Source: Acetobacteraceae bacterium AT-5844
Lineage (GTDB): Bacteria > Pseudomonadota > Alphaproteobacteria > Acetobacterales > Acetobacteraceae
Direction: 5' to 3'
Assembly (NCBI GenBank): GCA_000245075.1
Contig: JH599940.1
Coordinates: 1 to 54,921 of the forward strand
Length of the DNA: 54,921 nucleotides
Below the pieces are notes generated by a model. The model worked only from the letters and a program-made list of their open reading frames with translations, did not search any database and was not told where the DNA came from. The position numbers were made by a program, and so were the translations under genes. Every line of letters begins with the position of its first letter. The first letter of the stretch is position 1. This document shows, piece by piece, positions 8,618-17,250 of the stretch.

Positions 8618-9576
8618 CGGTCACCCACCCGCGGATCGATCATGCGGTGCAGGATATCGGTGGCCAGATTGGCCAGCACGACGGTGACGGAGACCATCAG
8701 CAGGATGGCCATCATCACCGGGTAGTCGCGTCGGGAGATGCTGTCGAACAGCAGCCGCCCGATGCCGGGCCAGCCAAATACCGTCTCGATCAACGCCGAG
8801 CCGGCCAGGATGAAACCGAGATTATAGCCGATGACAGTGATGACCGGGGCCGCAGCGTTGCGCAGCGCATGCCCCACCATGATGCTGATTTCCGTCGCGC
8901 CGCGCGAGCGTGCGGCCAGGATGAAATCGGCGCTCAGCACTTCCAGCATCGCGGCGCGCGTGATGCGGGCGATGAGCGCCAGATAGCGGAAGGAAAGGGC
9001 CAGGGCCGGCAGCAATAGATAGCGAAGATGGTCGAGGAAACCGGCAAAGCCTTCCGGCGCGCCGCGTACGGACATGTTGCCCTGCGAGGGCAGCCAGCCG
9101 AGCCAGATGGAGAAGATCAGGATCAGGATTTGCCCAAGCCAGAAATCCGGGATGGAGTAGCCCGCTGAGGCAACACCCTGCACACCGGAATCCAGCCAGC
9201 TTCCACGCCAGCGCGCCGCCAGCATGCCAAGGATGATGCCGAGGATGGAGGCCAACAGCAGCGCCGTCAGCGTCAGCTCCAGCGTGGCCGCGAGACGGCC
9301 GAGGATGAGCGTGGACACAGGCTGCCGGTTGGCGAAGGAGTAGCCGAGATCGCCCGTCAGCACATGGCCGAGATAGCGGAACAGCTGCACATAGATCGGC
9401 TGGTCCAACCCGAACTCACGCTTCACCTGCTCCACATAGCCGGGCGGGGCAGGGAAGTCGCCGACCAGGATGGTCACCGGATCGCCGGGCGTGGCGGCGA
9501 TCAACACGAAGTTCAGCACCACCACGCAAAACAACAGAGGCACAGCGTGCAGAAGCCGCCGTGCCACGAACCACAT
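8614..9576 (-). CDS. Dipeptide-type ABC transporter permease, DppB type
   Basis: The product (320 aa from ATG 9576) begins MWFVARRLLHAVPLLF, the standard DppB N-terminus, followed by TPGDPVTILVG, six membrane helices and the EAA loop GHALRNAAAPVITVIG. An in-frame ATG six codons upstream (9594) is possible, but the extra residues do not look like the family and neither start has a strong ribosome-binding site. Together with the DppC-type subunit it forms the membrane channel of the importer. It follows the binding-protein gene by about 50 nt. Confidence 0.92.
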   Translation of the reverse strand: MWFVARRLLHAVPLLFCVVVLNFVLIAATPGDPVTILVGDFPAPPGYVEQVKREFGLDQPIYVQLFRYLGHVLTGDLGYSFANRQPVSTLILGRLAATLELTLTALLLASILGIILGMLAARWRGSWLDSGVQGVASAGYSIPDFWLGQILILIFSIWLGWLPSQGNMSVRGAPEGFAGFLDHLRYLLLPALALSFRYLALIARITRAAMLEVLSADFILAARSRGATEISIMVGHALRNAAAPVITVIGYNLGFILAGSALIETVFGWPGIGRLLFDSISRRDYPVMMAILLMVSVTVVLANLATDILHRMIDPRVGDR

Positions 9577-9627
9577 CAAGGCGCCCGCCCTCATCGGCCG
9601 GGCGTCCCGTCAAACATCGAAGGCAAA

Positions 9628-11220
9628 TCAGTTCCCCTGAATGCGGACGCCGGCCCAACGGTCGCGAGCGTCGATCGAGGTCCAGAGCCCGGTCACGCGT
9701 TTGGTGGCGACGTTCACCGTCTCCTCATCGAACAGCACGAGGCTCGGCAGATCCTCGTTCAGGATGACCTGCAGCTCCTTGTACAGCGGCGCGCGACGCT
9801 CGCGGTCGGGCGCCGTGGCGGCTTCGGCCAGCAACTCGTCCACCTTCGGATTGGAGTAGCCGGAGGCATTGTTGTTGGTGCCACTTGTGGTCGTCACATA
9901 GAGGCGCGTGTAGCCGATGGCCGGATCACCCGCCGAGAAGAAGGATTGCAGCGTGATGTCGAATTCGCGCTTCGTGAAGACGCGGTCCAGCATCACCGAG
10001 CGCTCCAGCGGCTCCAGTTGCACATCCATGCCAATGGCCCGCAGGTTCTCGCGGATGATCTGCGCCTCGCTCCGCAGCTGCGGGCGGGCGGCGTCGAACA
10101 CCATGCGCACCGGCGAGCCATCATAACCCGCCTGTTGCAGCAGGGCCTTCGCCTTGGCCGGGTCCAGCGGATACTTCTTGTCGTAGGTGACGTCCTCGTT
10201 GACCAACCATTTGAAGCCGTCACCGAAGGCACCGATGCCGGGGCGCGCGATGCCGCGCATCACCTGCTGCACCAGGCGCGGCCGGTCCACCGCCATGGCG
10301 ACGGCCTGGCGCACTTCCTTCTTCGCGAAGACCGGTGACTTTGTGTTGAACATCGCGAACCAGATGGCGGGAATATTCACGCCCTGGCGGTTCTGCAGGC
10401 TCGGGTCGCGCATCAGCCGAGGCAGGTCCGGCTTCGGCATGTAGAAATCGCTGACCACATCCAACTCGCCCGTCTGCAGGCCGGCGGAGCGGTTGGCACC
10501 CTGCGGCACGATCTGGAACACCACCTCGGCCAGATAGGGCTTGGGCTTGTCCCAGTAGTTCTCGTTGCGGGTCAGGCGGATATTGGCGCCACGGTTCCAT
10601 TCGGAGAACTTGAACGGCCCGGTGCCGACAGGCGCCTGGCTCGCCGGCGCCGCGGGAATGTTGGTGCCCTCGAACAGGTGCTTCGGCAGGATCGGCGCGT
10701 CGAACACCGTCATCTGTACGAGGAAGGGAGCGTAGCCGCGCTCCAGGCGGAAGACCACGCTGTGGTCGTCCGGCGTCTCGATCATGGCGCCGAGACTCTT
10801 GAGCACCGCCGCCATGCGCGGGTGCAGCTTGCCCAGCACTTCCTCGAAGGTGAACTTCACATCAGCGGCGGAGAAGGGCTTGCCGTCATGCCAGCTGACG
10901 CCCTGGCGCAGCTTGAAGCTGTAGGTCTTGCCGTCCGGCGTGGCTTCCCAGCTCGTGGCCAGGGAGGGCTGCGGGGTGGCATCCACGTCCAGCCATACGA
11001 GGCTCTCATACACCTTGGCCGCGATCTCGCCGGTCGCGTAGTCGGTGGAGATGCCGGGGTTCAGCGTCGGCGGGTCGTTGTCGATGGCGGCAACGACGGT
11101 GCCGCTTCCACCCTCGGCGTAGCTCAGGCCGGGGCGCAGGGCGGCGCCCGCCGCCATGGCGCCGAGCGTCCACCGCCCCAGCGCACGCCTTCCAAGGGCC
11201 AGCTTGTCGAATTGCGTCAT
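9628..11220 (-). CDS. Periplasmic dipeptide-type ABC transporter substrate-binding protein
   Basis: The 530-aa product is a family 5 extracellular solute-binding protein (DppA/OppA type). An N-terminal export signal with consecutive arginines (GRRALGRWTLGAMAAG) resembles a twin-arginine signal. The mature chain shows the family landmarks DPPTLNPGISTD, KLRQGVSWHDGKPFSAADVKFTFE, GTGPFKFSEW and RNENYWDKPKPY (each given in part). It captures the substrate in the periplasm and hands it to the DppB/DppC-type permeases directly downstream. The M20 amidohydrolase gene ends 21 nt upstream, so peptides or N-acyl amino acids are the likely class of ligand, but this is inference from context. Confidence 0.9.
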   Translation of the reverse strand: MTQFDKLALGRRALGRWTLGAMAAGAALRPGLSYAEGGSGTVVAAIDNDPPTLNPGISTDYATGEIAAKVYESLVWLDVDATPQPSLATSWEATPDGKTYSFKLRQGVSWHDGKPFSAADVKFTFEEVLGKLHPRMAAVLKSLGAMIETPDDHSVVFRLERGYAPFLVQMTVFDAPILPKHLFEGTNIPAAPASQAPVGTGPFKFSEWNRGANIRLTRNENYWDKPKPYLAEVVFQIVPQGANRSAGLQTGELDVVSDFYMPKPDLPRLMRDPSLQNRQGVNIPAIWFAMFNTKSPVFAKKEVRQAVAMAVDRPRLVQQVMRGIARPGIGAFGDGFKWLVNEDVTYDKKYPLDPAKAKALLQQAGYDGSPVRMVFDAARPQLRSEAQIIRENLRAIGMDVQLEPLERSVMLDRVFTKREFDITLQSFFSAGDPAIGYTRLYVTTTSGTNNNASGYSNPKVDELLAEAATAPDRERRAPLYKELQVILNEDLPSLVLFDEETVNVATKRVTGLWTSIDARDRWAGVRIQGN

Positions 11221-11241
11221 GACGCGTTGTTCCTTGCCTGA

Positions 11242-12540
11242 TCAGTCAGCCGGGGCGAGCAGCTTGTCTGCGATGCCCGCCAGGAGGTCGACGCCCTGCC
11301 AGAGCGACGCCTCGTCGAAATCGAAATCGGCGGCATGGTGAATGCCGGCCAGGTCGCTGCCCAGCATGAAATAGGTGGCGTTGCCACCCAGCTCCTGCAC
11401 CCGCTTGATCAGATAGGTGGCATCGTCGCCACCCCCGATAGACCAGCTTGGCACCACCTTCGCCACACCTTCAGTGCCGGAGGCCACCTCGGCCACCGTC
11501 GCGGCCGCCGCCTCGCTCGGGGTGAAGCCGATGGTGCCGCCCATATCCTCCATGGTGAGGGACACGCCTTGCATGGCAGCGGCGCCTTCCAGCACCTCCC
11601 GCGCGCGCTTGCGCATGAAATCCAGCGCTTCCTCGGTGCTGCCGCGCACTTCGAGCATCAGGTGGCACTGCTCGGCCACCACGTTGCGGCCGCTACCGGC
11701 CCGCATAACGCCCACATTCACGAAGGTGGTGGCGTCCGCATAACGGGTGATGCCGTGCAGCCCGAGCGCGGCGGCGGCGCCGGCCAGCAGGGCGTTGCGG
11801 CCTTCCTGCGGCCCCATGGCGGCATGGGCGCCCTGGCCGGTGAAGGTCGCGTCGATCTTGCTGGAATAAAGGAAGTCTGTGGCCACTGGCGCCACCTGGC
11901 CGCTGGGGAGCAGGCAACCGAGATGCCCGACGAAAAGGTGGTCGACATCATCAACCACACCTGCGGCAACCATGGGCTTGGCGCCGCGCCCGCCTTCCTC
12001 GGCGGGCTGGAAGATCAGCTTCACGCGGCCTTGCCACCGCGCTGACGGATGCGCCAGCCGGGCTGCGAGGGCGAGGCCCATGGCGGTGTGGCCGTCATGG
12101 CCGCAGGCATGCATCACGCCGGGGTGAGTTGAACGGTAGCCTTCCCGGTTCGGCTGGTGGCTATCGGCGCCCGTCTCTTCCACCGGCAAGGCGTCCATGT
12201 CGAAGCGGAAGGCGACGACCGGACCCTCCCCACGGCTGAGCTCCGCCACCACCCCCGTTTGGCCGCCCGGCATCCGCGCCACCCATTCGGCGGGCGCGCC
12301 CTCTGCCAGGGCCTGGGTTTGCGCTGCTTTTACCTCAGCCTCTGAGGGCGGATTGACCATGACGGAGGCATCCATGACCTCCGGCCCGGCCTTCACTTTC
12401 CATCCGAGCCTGTCGAGAAAGGCCGCGGCCTTGGATGCCGTGCGGTATTCCAGGAAGGCCAGTTCCGGATGGCGGTGCAGGTCACGGCGGATCTGGACAA
12501 CGCCGCTGTCATTGGCACCGATAAGTTGCTCGAAATCCAT
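11242..12540 (-). CDS. M20 family metallo-amidohydrolase
   Basis: The product (432 aa from ATG 12540) belongs to the M20D group, which includes IAA-amino acid hydrolases, N-acyl-amino acid amidohydrolases and carboxypeptidases. It shows HACGHDGHTAMGL with metal-binding His, QPAEEGGRGAK with the catalytic Glu pair, and the RRDLHRHPELAF start. AAGG lies 9 nt before ATG 12540, whereas the ATG at 12549 directly abuts that AAGG. An unusual insertion of roughly 40 residues near the N-terminus (MVNPPSEAEVKAAQTQALAE and following) separates it from the shorter members. It probably cleaves an amide imported by the ABC system encoded downstream in the same operon; no signal peptide is visible, so it should act in the cytoplasm. 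Confidence 0.88.
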   Translation of the reverse strand: MDFEQLIGANDSGVVQIRRDLHRHPELAFLEYRTASKAAAFLDRLGWKVKAGPEVMDASVMVNPPSEAEVKAAQTQALAEGAPAEWVARMPGGQTGVVAELSRGEGPVVAFRFDMDALPVEETGADSHQPNREGYRSTHPGVMHACGHDGHTAMGLALAARLAHPSARWQGRVKLIFQPAEEGGRGAKPMVAAGVVDDVDHLFVGHLGCLLPSGQVAPVATDFLYSSKIDATFTGQGAHAAMGPQEGRNALLAGAAAALGLHGITRYADATTFVNVGVMRAGSGRNVVAEQCHLMLEVRGSTEEALDFMRKRAREVLEGAAAMQGVSLTMEDMGGTIGFTPSEAAAATVAEVASGTEGVAKVVPSWSIGGGDDATYLIKRVQELGGNATYFMLGSDLAGIHHAADFDFDEASLWQGVDLLAGIADKLLAPAD

Positions 12541-12551
12541 CCCGCTCATCC

Positions 12552-12761
12552 TTAACCTGGCTTGTTCGAGGCTCCCGGCGGCGCAAAGTACTCCCGCTCG
12601 ATCAGCTTCTTGATGCCTTGGCCATCCGCAAAGCGAGCGCCATGCCACCATGCATCCCCGGACGGAAGTGCCGTTTCGGGCCTTCCACCGCTCGTTTTTG
12701 ACATAGCTGCATAGATTTCATGCAGCGCTGCCTGCCGAATCGGGTCCGGCGTGGGGCGCAT
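12552..12761 (-). CDS. Small hypothetical protein (69 aa), first gene of the peptide operon
   Basis: The frame from ATG 12761 to TAA 12552 encodes 69 aa with a balanced composition: RQAALHEIYAAMSKTSGG, then SGDAWWHGARFADGQGIKKL and IEREYFAPPG. It ends only 3-11 nt before the M20 amidohydrolase start, and the AAGG that serves that gene overlaps its stop codon. I do not recognise the family. The alternation of helical and aromatic stretches looks like a real protein rather than a high-GC shadow. It would be the promoter-proximal gene, about 80 nt from the divergent sugar kinase. It might be a leader that couples translation to the hydrolase, or a small regulatory protein. Confidence 0.45.
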   Translation of the reverse strand: MRPTPDPIRQAALHEIYAAMSKTSGGRPETALPSGDAWWHGARFADGQGIKKLIEREYFAPPGASNKPG

Positions 12762-12842
12762 GGCGTTGTTTTGGCGCTGGCTATGCCCTCGGCGGGGAGG
12801 TGAGCGCTTTCCAGCTTCCCTTTCCAGCGATATCGGACGGGC

Positions 12843-14345
12843 ATGAGCGTCATCCTGGCTTTCGACTCCGGCGGCACCAATCTCCGCGCGGCCCTGCTGG
12901 ACCGGGCGGGTCACACGGTCGCCGAATTCACCGCGCCGCAAGGCAGCCCCGGTGGACCGGCCACGACCGAGATCGATCCGGACCACTGGTGGGACATGTT
13001 CCGCCAGGCTGCCGACGTGCTGGCCTCGCATCCCGCCTTTGCTACGGTCATGGGCATCGCGCTGACCGGCATGACGCGCACCCAGGTGTTCCTGGATGAG
13101 AGGGGCCGGGCGGTGCGTCCGGCCATCACCTTCCGGGATGGACGCGCCATTGAGGAAGCGGCGCAGCTACTGGCCCTGGCACCTGAGGCGTGGCCGGAGC
13201 GAGCCCAGATCAACGCCTTTCACCCGGCGGCGCGCCTGGCATGGCTCGCGGCATATGAGCCGGCCAGCATGGCCCGGCTGCACAGTGTCGTTGACCCAAA
13301 GGACTATCTGAACGCCCGCCTCACGGGACGGGTGGCAAGCGATACCATTTCCGGCGCCCGCCTTCGGGCGGTGTTGCAAGGGCCCAAGGCCATCCGCGCC
13401 GCACTCCGCCTGCCGCGTACGGCGTGTGAGCTGCCGTTTCTCCCACCTACCGAACGGTTGGGCATGGTTTTGCCAGGCCTGCCGGGCGGGCTGTCCCGGC
13501 TGGAGGGCTGCCCGGTTTTCACCATGACGCATGACAGCTGGGCCGCCGTGGCCGGGCTCGGCGCGCTGCAGCCTGGCCTGGCCTACAACATCTCCGGCAC
13601 CACTGAAGTCATGGGCCTTATCGGCACGGAACCTGCCGAGGCGCTGGGCCTGCCACTGGTGGAGTGGGGGCCGGACCTCTACCAGATCGGCGGCCCAAGC
13701 CAGTCCGGTGCCGATAGCGTGGCGTGGCTGCTTGCCTTGCTGGCGGAAGGCATGGATGCCGCTGCCCCCGCGAAACTGGAGGCGCTGCTGGCTGCCCCAC
13801 GGGATGCGGCAGCTGCTCTTTTCCTGCCCTTCCTCCAGGGAGAGCGTGTCCCGTTCTGGGACCCGCATTTGCGCGGCACATGGCTGGGGCTGCATCGGCG
13901 GCATGGGGCGGGTGATCTCGCCTGGTCAGTGCTGGAAGGCGTGGCCTTTCTGAACCGCACAGTGTTGCAACGGGCCGAAAAAGCGCAGGGCGCTCCGGCT
14001 CGCGAGATCCGGTTCGGTGGCGGGGGGGCAAGCAGCGTCACCTGGTGCCAGATCAAGGCCGATGTCACCGGACGCCCCATAGCGGTGGGAGAAGCCGCGC
14101 AGCCGGGCCTGCTGGGCTGCGCTGTCGTCGCCTGGGCCGGCCTGGGCGCCTTTGCCGGGCTGGCTGATGCTCAGCAGGCGATAGTGCGAATAGCACGGCG
14201 GTACGTGCCCGACCCGGCCCGGCATGCCGCCTATATGCCCCTCTTCGAAACATGGACGCGGGCAGTGGCTGCCCTGCAACCCTTTGCGGCGGAGGTGGCA
14301 GCCTTGCACGCCCCGTCTTCAACGGCCGGCGCGTATGAGGCATGA
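12843..14345 (+). CDS. FGGY family carbohydrate kinase
   Basis: The 500-aa product has the two-domain FGGY architecture of xylulokinase, gluconokinase and glycerol kinase. The N-terminal domain starts with the ATP-phosphate loop LAFDSGGTNLRAALLD, and the C-terminal domain carries GERVPFWDP and the FGGY signature region RFGGGGASSVTWCQIKADVTG (given in part as GGGASSVTWCQI). It should phosphorylate a sugar or polyol in the cytoplasm. It is followed after 144 nt by a ribose-type ABC importer on the same strand, so the substrate is probably the sugar brought in by that system. The exact sugar cannot be assigned from sequence alone. The start ATG 12843 has only a weak upstream purine stretch (ATATCGGACGGGC). 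Confidence 0.88.
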   Translation: MSVILAFDSGGTNLRAALLDRAGHTVAEFTAPQGSPGGPATTEIDPDHWWDMFRQAADVLASHPAFATVMGIALTGMTRTQVFLDERGRAVRPAITFRDGRAIEEAAQLLALAPEAWPERAQINAFHPAARLAWLAAYEPASMARLHSVVDPKDYLNARLTGRVASDTISGARLRAVLQGPKAIRAALRLPRTACELPFLPPTERLGMVLPGLPGGLSRLEGCPVFTMTHDSWAAVAGLGALQPGLAYNISGTTEVMGLIGTEPAEALGLPLVEWGPDLYQIGGPSQSGADSVAWLLALLAEGMDAAAPAKLEALLAAPRDAAAALFLPFLQGERVPFWDPHLRGTWLGLHRRHGAGDLAWSVLEGVAFLNRTVLQRAEKAQGAPAREIRFGGGGASSVTWCQIKADVTGRPIAVGEAAQPGLLGCAVVAWAGLGAFAGLADAQQAIVRIARRYVPDPARHAAYMPLFETWTRAVAALQPFAAEVAALHAPSSTAGAYEA

Positions 14346-14489
14346 ACGCGGTCCGCATGGCTGGGCGCCTGGCGCATCGCGCGTTACTCTAACTGCTGGA
14401 ACGACGAGGGACGACCGGGTGACTGCCTCTGCTGGCCTGATTTGGCATGACGCCTGCGGCACCGGCCACTCTGGCCGACAGGATTGACC

Positions 14490-15455
14490 ATGCGCGCTGT
14501 TTTCGCCCGGTTCGGTACGGCGCTGGCCGGCCTGTTGGTACTGCTGTTCTTCGCAGTGTTCGCCGAGAATTTCGCCAGCCTTGGTAATCTCGCCATTGTT
14601 CTGAAAGAGACCGCCTTCCTCGCCATCCTGGCTATCGGCTTCGCTCTGGCGCTGACGACGGCAGAACTGGACCTTTCCATCGCGGATGTGGCCAGCCTCG
14701 CGGCCGTAACCACCGGTGCCCTGATTCAGGGCGGCTTTGCGCCGGCCCTTGCTGTCCTGGCTGGTCTTGGCGTTGGCCTGGGCGCCGGGCTGTTGAACGG
14801 CATCTCCGTCACGGTGCTGAAGGTGCCTTCGCTCATTGCCACACTGGGCATGGCGGCCATTGCCAAGGGCGTGGGGTTCATGATCACCCAGGGTGTCGCC
14901 TTCGTGGGCCGCTGGCCGCGCGAGTTCACGAGCCTCGGGCGCGGCAGTCTCCTTGGCCTTTCCAACATGATCTGGTGGATGGCGGCTATCGGCCTGCTGG
15001 CCTGGCTGCTGCTCAAATGGACACGAACAGGCCTGCATATGGTGGCGACCGGCGAGGCGGATGAAGCCGCGCGTCTGGCGGGCATTCGTACGGCGCGGAT
15101 GAAGCGGCTTGGCCTGGCGCTGGCCGGCCTGCTGGCAGGCGTGACGGCAGTGTTGCTGGCCGCCAGCCTGTCCTCGGCCGCTCCGAACATGGCGGCGGAC
15201 CATTTTCTCTACGCCATCGCGGCCGTGTTGCTGGGCATGACGATGATCGAGCCGGGCCGACCGAATATTCTCGGCACGCTCCTGGCCGCCTTCATGCTGA
15301 AGGCGCTGGGCAATGGCCTGGTGCTGCTGGGGGCGCCGTATTACGCGCAGGATATTGCTCTGGGCGGGATCATCATCGGCTCGGTGGCCCTGTCGGCCAC
15401 AGTCATGCGGCGCGCCGCCTTTACCAAGAAGCTGAATTTCCGCACCGCTGGCTGA
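14490..15455 (+). CDS. Sugar ABC transporter permease (RbsC/BPD type)
   Basis: The 321-aa membrane protein resembles RbsC and related permeases of monosaccharide and autoinducer importers, with about ten hydrophobic segments and the family stretches GFALALTTAELDLSI (equivalent of VIITGGIDLS), GLGAGLLNGISVTVLKVPSLIATLG and ATGEADEAARLAGI. In those transporters the last segment lies on the cytoplasmic loop that contacts the ATPase. ATG 14490 is used in preference to a TTG two codons earlier. It forms a unit with the binding protein (37 nt downstream) and the ATPase. Confidence 0.9.
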   Translation: MRAVFARFGTALAGLLVLLFFAVFAENFASLGNLAIVLKETAFLAILAIGFALALTTAELDLSIADVASLAAVTTGALIQGGFAPALAVLAGLGVGLGAGLLNGISVTVLKVPSLIATLGMAAIAKGVGFMITQGVAFVGRWPREFTSLGRGSLLGLSNMIWWMAAIGLLAWLLLKWTRTGLHMVATGEADEAARLAGIRTARMKRLGLALAGLLAGVTAVLLAASLSSAAPNMAADHFLYAIAAVLLGMTMIEPGRPNILGTLLAAFMLKALGNGLVLLGAPYYAQDIALGGIIIGSVALSATVMRRAAFTKKLNFRTAG

Positions 15456-15492
15456 TAAGGCTGCTGGACGACACATCAAAGGGGCAGGGACA

Positions 15493-16446
15493 ATGTTGAG
15501 ACGGGATTTGTTGAGCGCCGCCGGTGCGGCCGTGGCTTTGGGGGCCTTGCCCGCGGCGGCGCAGACACCGTTCGAGCTGGCCGTGATCGGCTTTCAGATG
15601 TCGTCCGAGACGCATGCGCGAGCGGCCAACGCCGCAGCGGCCGCCGCGAAGGAGAAGGGGTGGAACGTCACCCTGCTGAACTCTGAAGGGTCTCTGCCGA
15701 AACATGCCGAGCAGTTCGCTGCGCTGATCCAGCGCAAGCCCGGCGCCATCATCGTTTGCATGGGCAAGCCGACGGAGGCCGACGCGCAGTTCGAGGCTGC
15801 GGCGAAGGCCGGTATTCCCGTTATCACCATCATGTCGGGCTCGAGCCCCCACGCCCTGTTTGACGTGGCGGTGAATGAGTACCAGGTCGGCGCGCAGGCT
15901 GCGCTGTGGCTGCTTGGCCGCATGAACTATCGCGGGGGTCTGCTGACGACCCGCTTCGAGGGCAATATCGCCACCCGCATCCGCGGCAAGGTGCTGGATG
16001 CCGTATTGTCCGAGAATCAGGCCGTCACCGTGGTGGGCAACCATGCGATGGCCCGCACCGCCAGCTGGCAGGACGATGTCCGCGCCGGCATGCAGGCCTT
16101 GCTTCTGCGCAATCGCGGGCGCTTCCAGGGCATCTGGGCATCCTTTGACGGTCAGGCCTACATCATCGACGATCTCTTGCAGGCGCAGGATATGAAGAAG
16201 GGCGAAATCCCGATCGTCTCCGTGGATGGTGGCAAGGAAACCTACCGGCGTATCGCCGACCCTGATTCCACGCTGATGGCCACGGTCACCATTCCCTTCG
16301 AGGAAATGGGCCGCCAGGCAACCGCCGCGGTTGATGCCATCGTTCTCCAGAAGAAGCCGCGGGAGAGCATTGCCACCGGCCCCTATCTGCTGCTGGACGC
16401 GGAACTGGTCGACCAGAGCAATGTGCAGCGCTTCCTGACGCCATGA
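15493..16446 (+). CDS. Periplasmic sugar-binding protein (RbsB type)
   Basis: The 317-aa product starts with a signal peptide (MLRRDLLSAAGAAVALGALPAAAQ, cleavage expected after AAAQ or within it) and continues as a type 1 periplasmic binding fold: FELAVIGFQMSSETHARAANAA, then KPGAIIVCMGKP, DVAVNEYQVGAQAA and VSVDGGKETY. This is the RbsB/LsrB group that binds monosaccharides or related small ligands. Its stop overlaps the start of the ATPase gene by 4 nt. The order permease, binding protein, ATPase differs from the rbs order. Confidence 0.9.
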   Translation: MLRRDLLSAAGAAVALGALPAAAQTPFELAVIGFQMSSETHARAANAAAAAAKEKGWNVTLLNSEGSLPKHAEQFAALIQRKPGAIIVCMGKPTEADAQFEAAAKAGIPVITIMSGSSPHALFDVAVNEYQVGAQAALWLLGRMNYRGGLLTTRFEGNIATRIRGKVLDAVLSENQAVTVVGNHAMARTASWQDDVRAGMQALLLRNRGRFQGIWASFDGQAYIIDDLLQAQDMKKGEIPIVSVDGGKETYRRIADPDSTLMATVTIPFEEMGRQATAAVDAIVLQKKPRESIATGPYLLLDAELVDQSNVQRFLTP

Positions 16447-17210
16447 GCCAGCCGCTGTTGTCACTGCGGGGCATCCGCAAATCCTATGGCGCGGTGGAGG
16501 CGGTGCGGGGCGTCGACCTCGACATCCAGGCCGGGGAGGTGTTGGCGCTTTGCGGCGACAATGGCGCAGGCAAATCCAGCCTGGTGAAGATCATCGCCGG
16601 TGCGCAGCCACCGAGTGGCGGGACGTTGCGGCTGCGAGGCGAGGAGGTGGCCTTCCATTCGCCACAGGACGCGTTGCGGCGGGGCATTGCCACTATTTAC
16701 CAGGACCTCGCCCTGGCGCCGCGCCTCTCCATTGCCCAGAACGTCTTTCTCGGTAGCGAGCTGACGCGCGGCCCCTTTGGCTTGCCTTTCCCGCGCCTGC
16801 TGGACAAGCGGCGAATGGCAGCCGAAGCGCGTGGCTATCTGGAACGGCTGAAGCTCCCGCAGGCCGATATGGCTGCGCCGGTCGAAAGCCTTTCGGGTGG
16901 CCAGCGGCAGGCCGTTGCCATTGCGCGTGCGCTGCGCTGGCAGGCCGAGCTGATCATCATGGACGAGCCGACCGCCGCACTTGGCGTGCGAGAGACGGCG
17001 CAGGTGCTGGACCTGATTCGCCATCTGCATGCGGAAGGCCGAACGGTTCTGCTCATCAGCCACAACATGGCGGATGTCTGTGCCGTCGCCACGCGCGTCG
17101 CCATCATGAAGGCCGGCCGGAAGGCCATCGACCGGCCGGTAGCGGGGCTGGACTCAGACCGGCTGGCTCATATGGTCATGACCGGCCAGGACATACCGGC
17201 CGCTGCATGA
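16443..17210 (+). CDS. Sugar ABC transporter ATP-binding protein, single-domain
   Basis: The 255-aa ATPase carries Walker A GDNGAGKSSLVK, the signature LSGGQRQAVAIARAL, Walker B LIIMDEPTAALG and the H-loop ISHNM. The sequence around GDNGAGKS is typical of the RbsA/XylG sugar group, but RbsA has two such domains in about 500 aa. This protein has only one and would therefore need to act as a homodimer, as in the FrcA/XylG-like single-domain members. It overlaps the binding-protein gene by 4 nt and ends the operon; the next gene is convergent, 40 nt away. Confidence 0.92.
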   Translation: MSQPLLSLRGIRKSYGAVEAVRGVDLDIQAGEVLALCGDNGAGKSSLVKIIAGAQPPSGGTLRLRGEEVAFHSPQDALRRGIATIYQDLALAPRLSIAQNVFLGSELTRGPFGLPFPRLLDKRRMAAEARGYLERLKLPQADMAAPVESLSGGQRQAVAIARALRWQAELIIMDEPTAALGVRETAQVLDLIRHLHAEGRTVLLISHNMADVCAVATRVAIMKAGRKAIDRPVAGLDSDRLAHMVMTGQDIPAAA

Positions 17211-17250
17211 TGGATGACGCGGCCAGGGAAGTGCCTGACCGCAATCCGCC

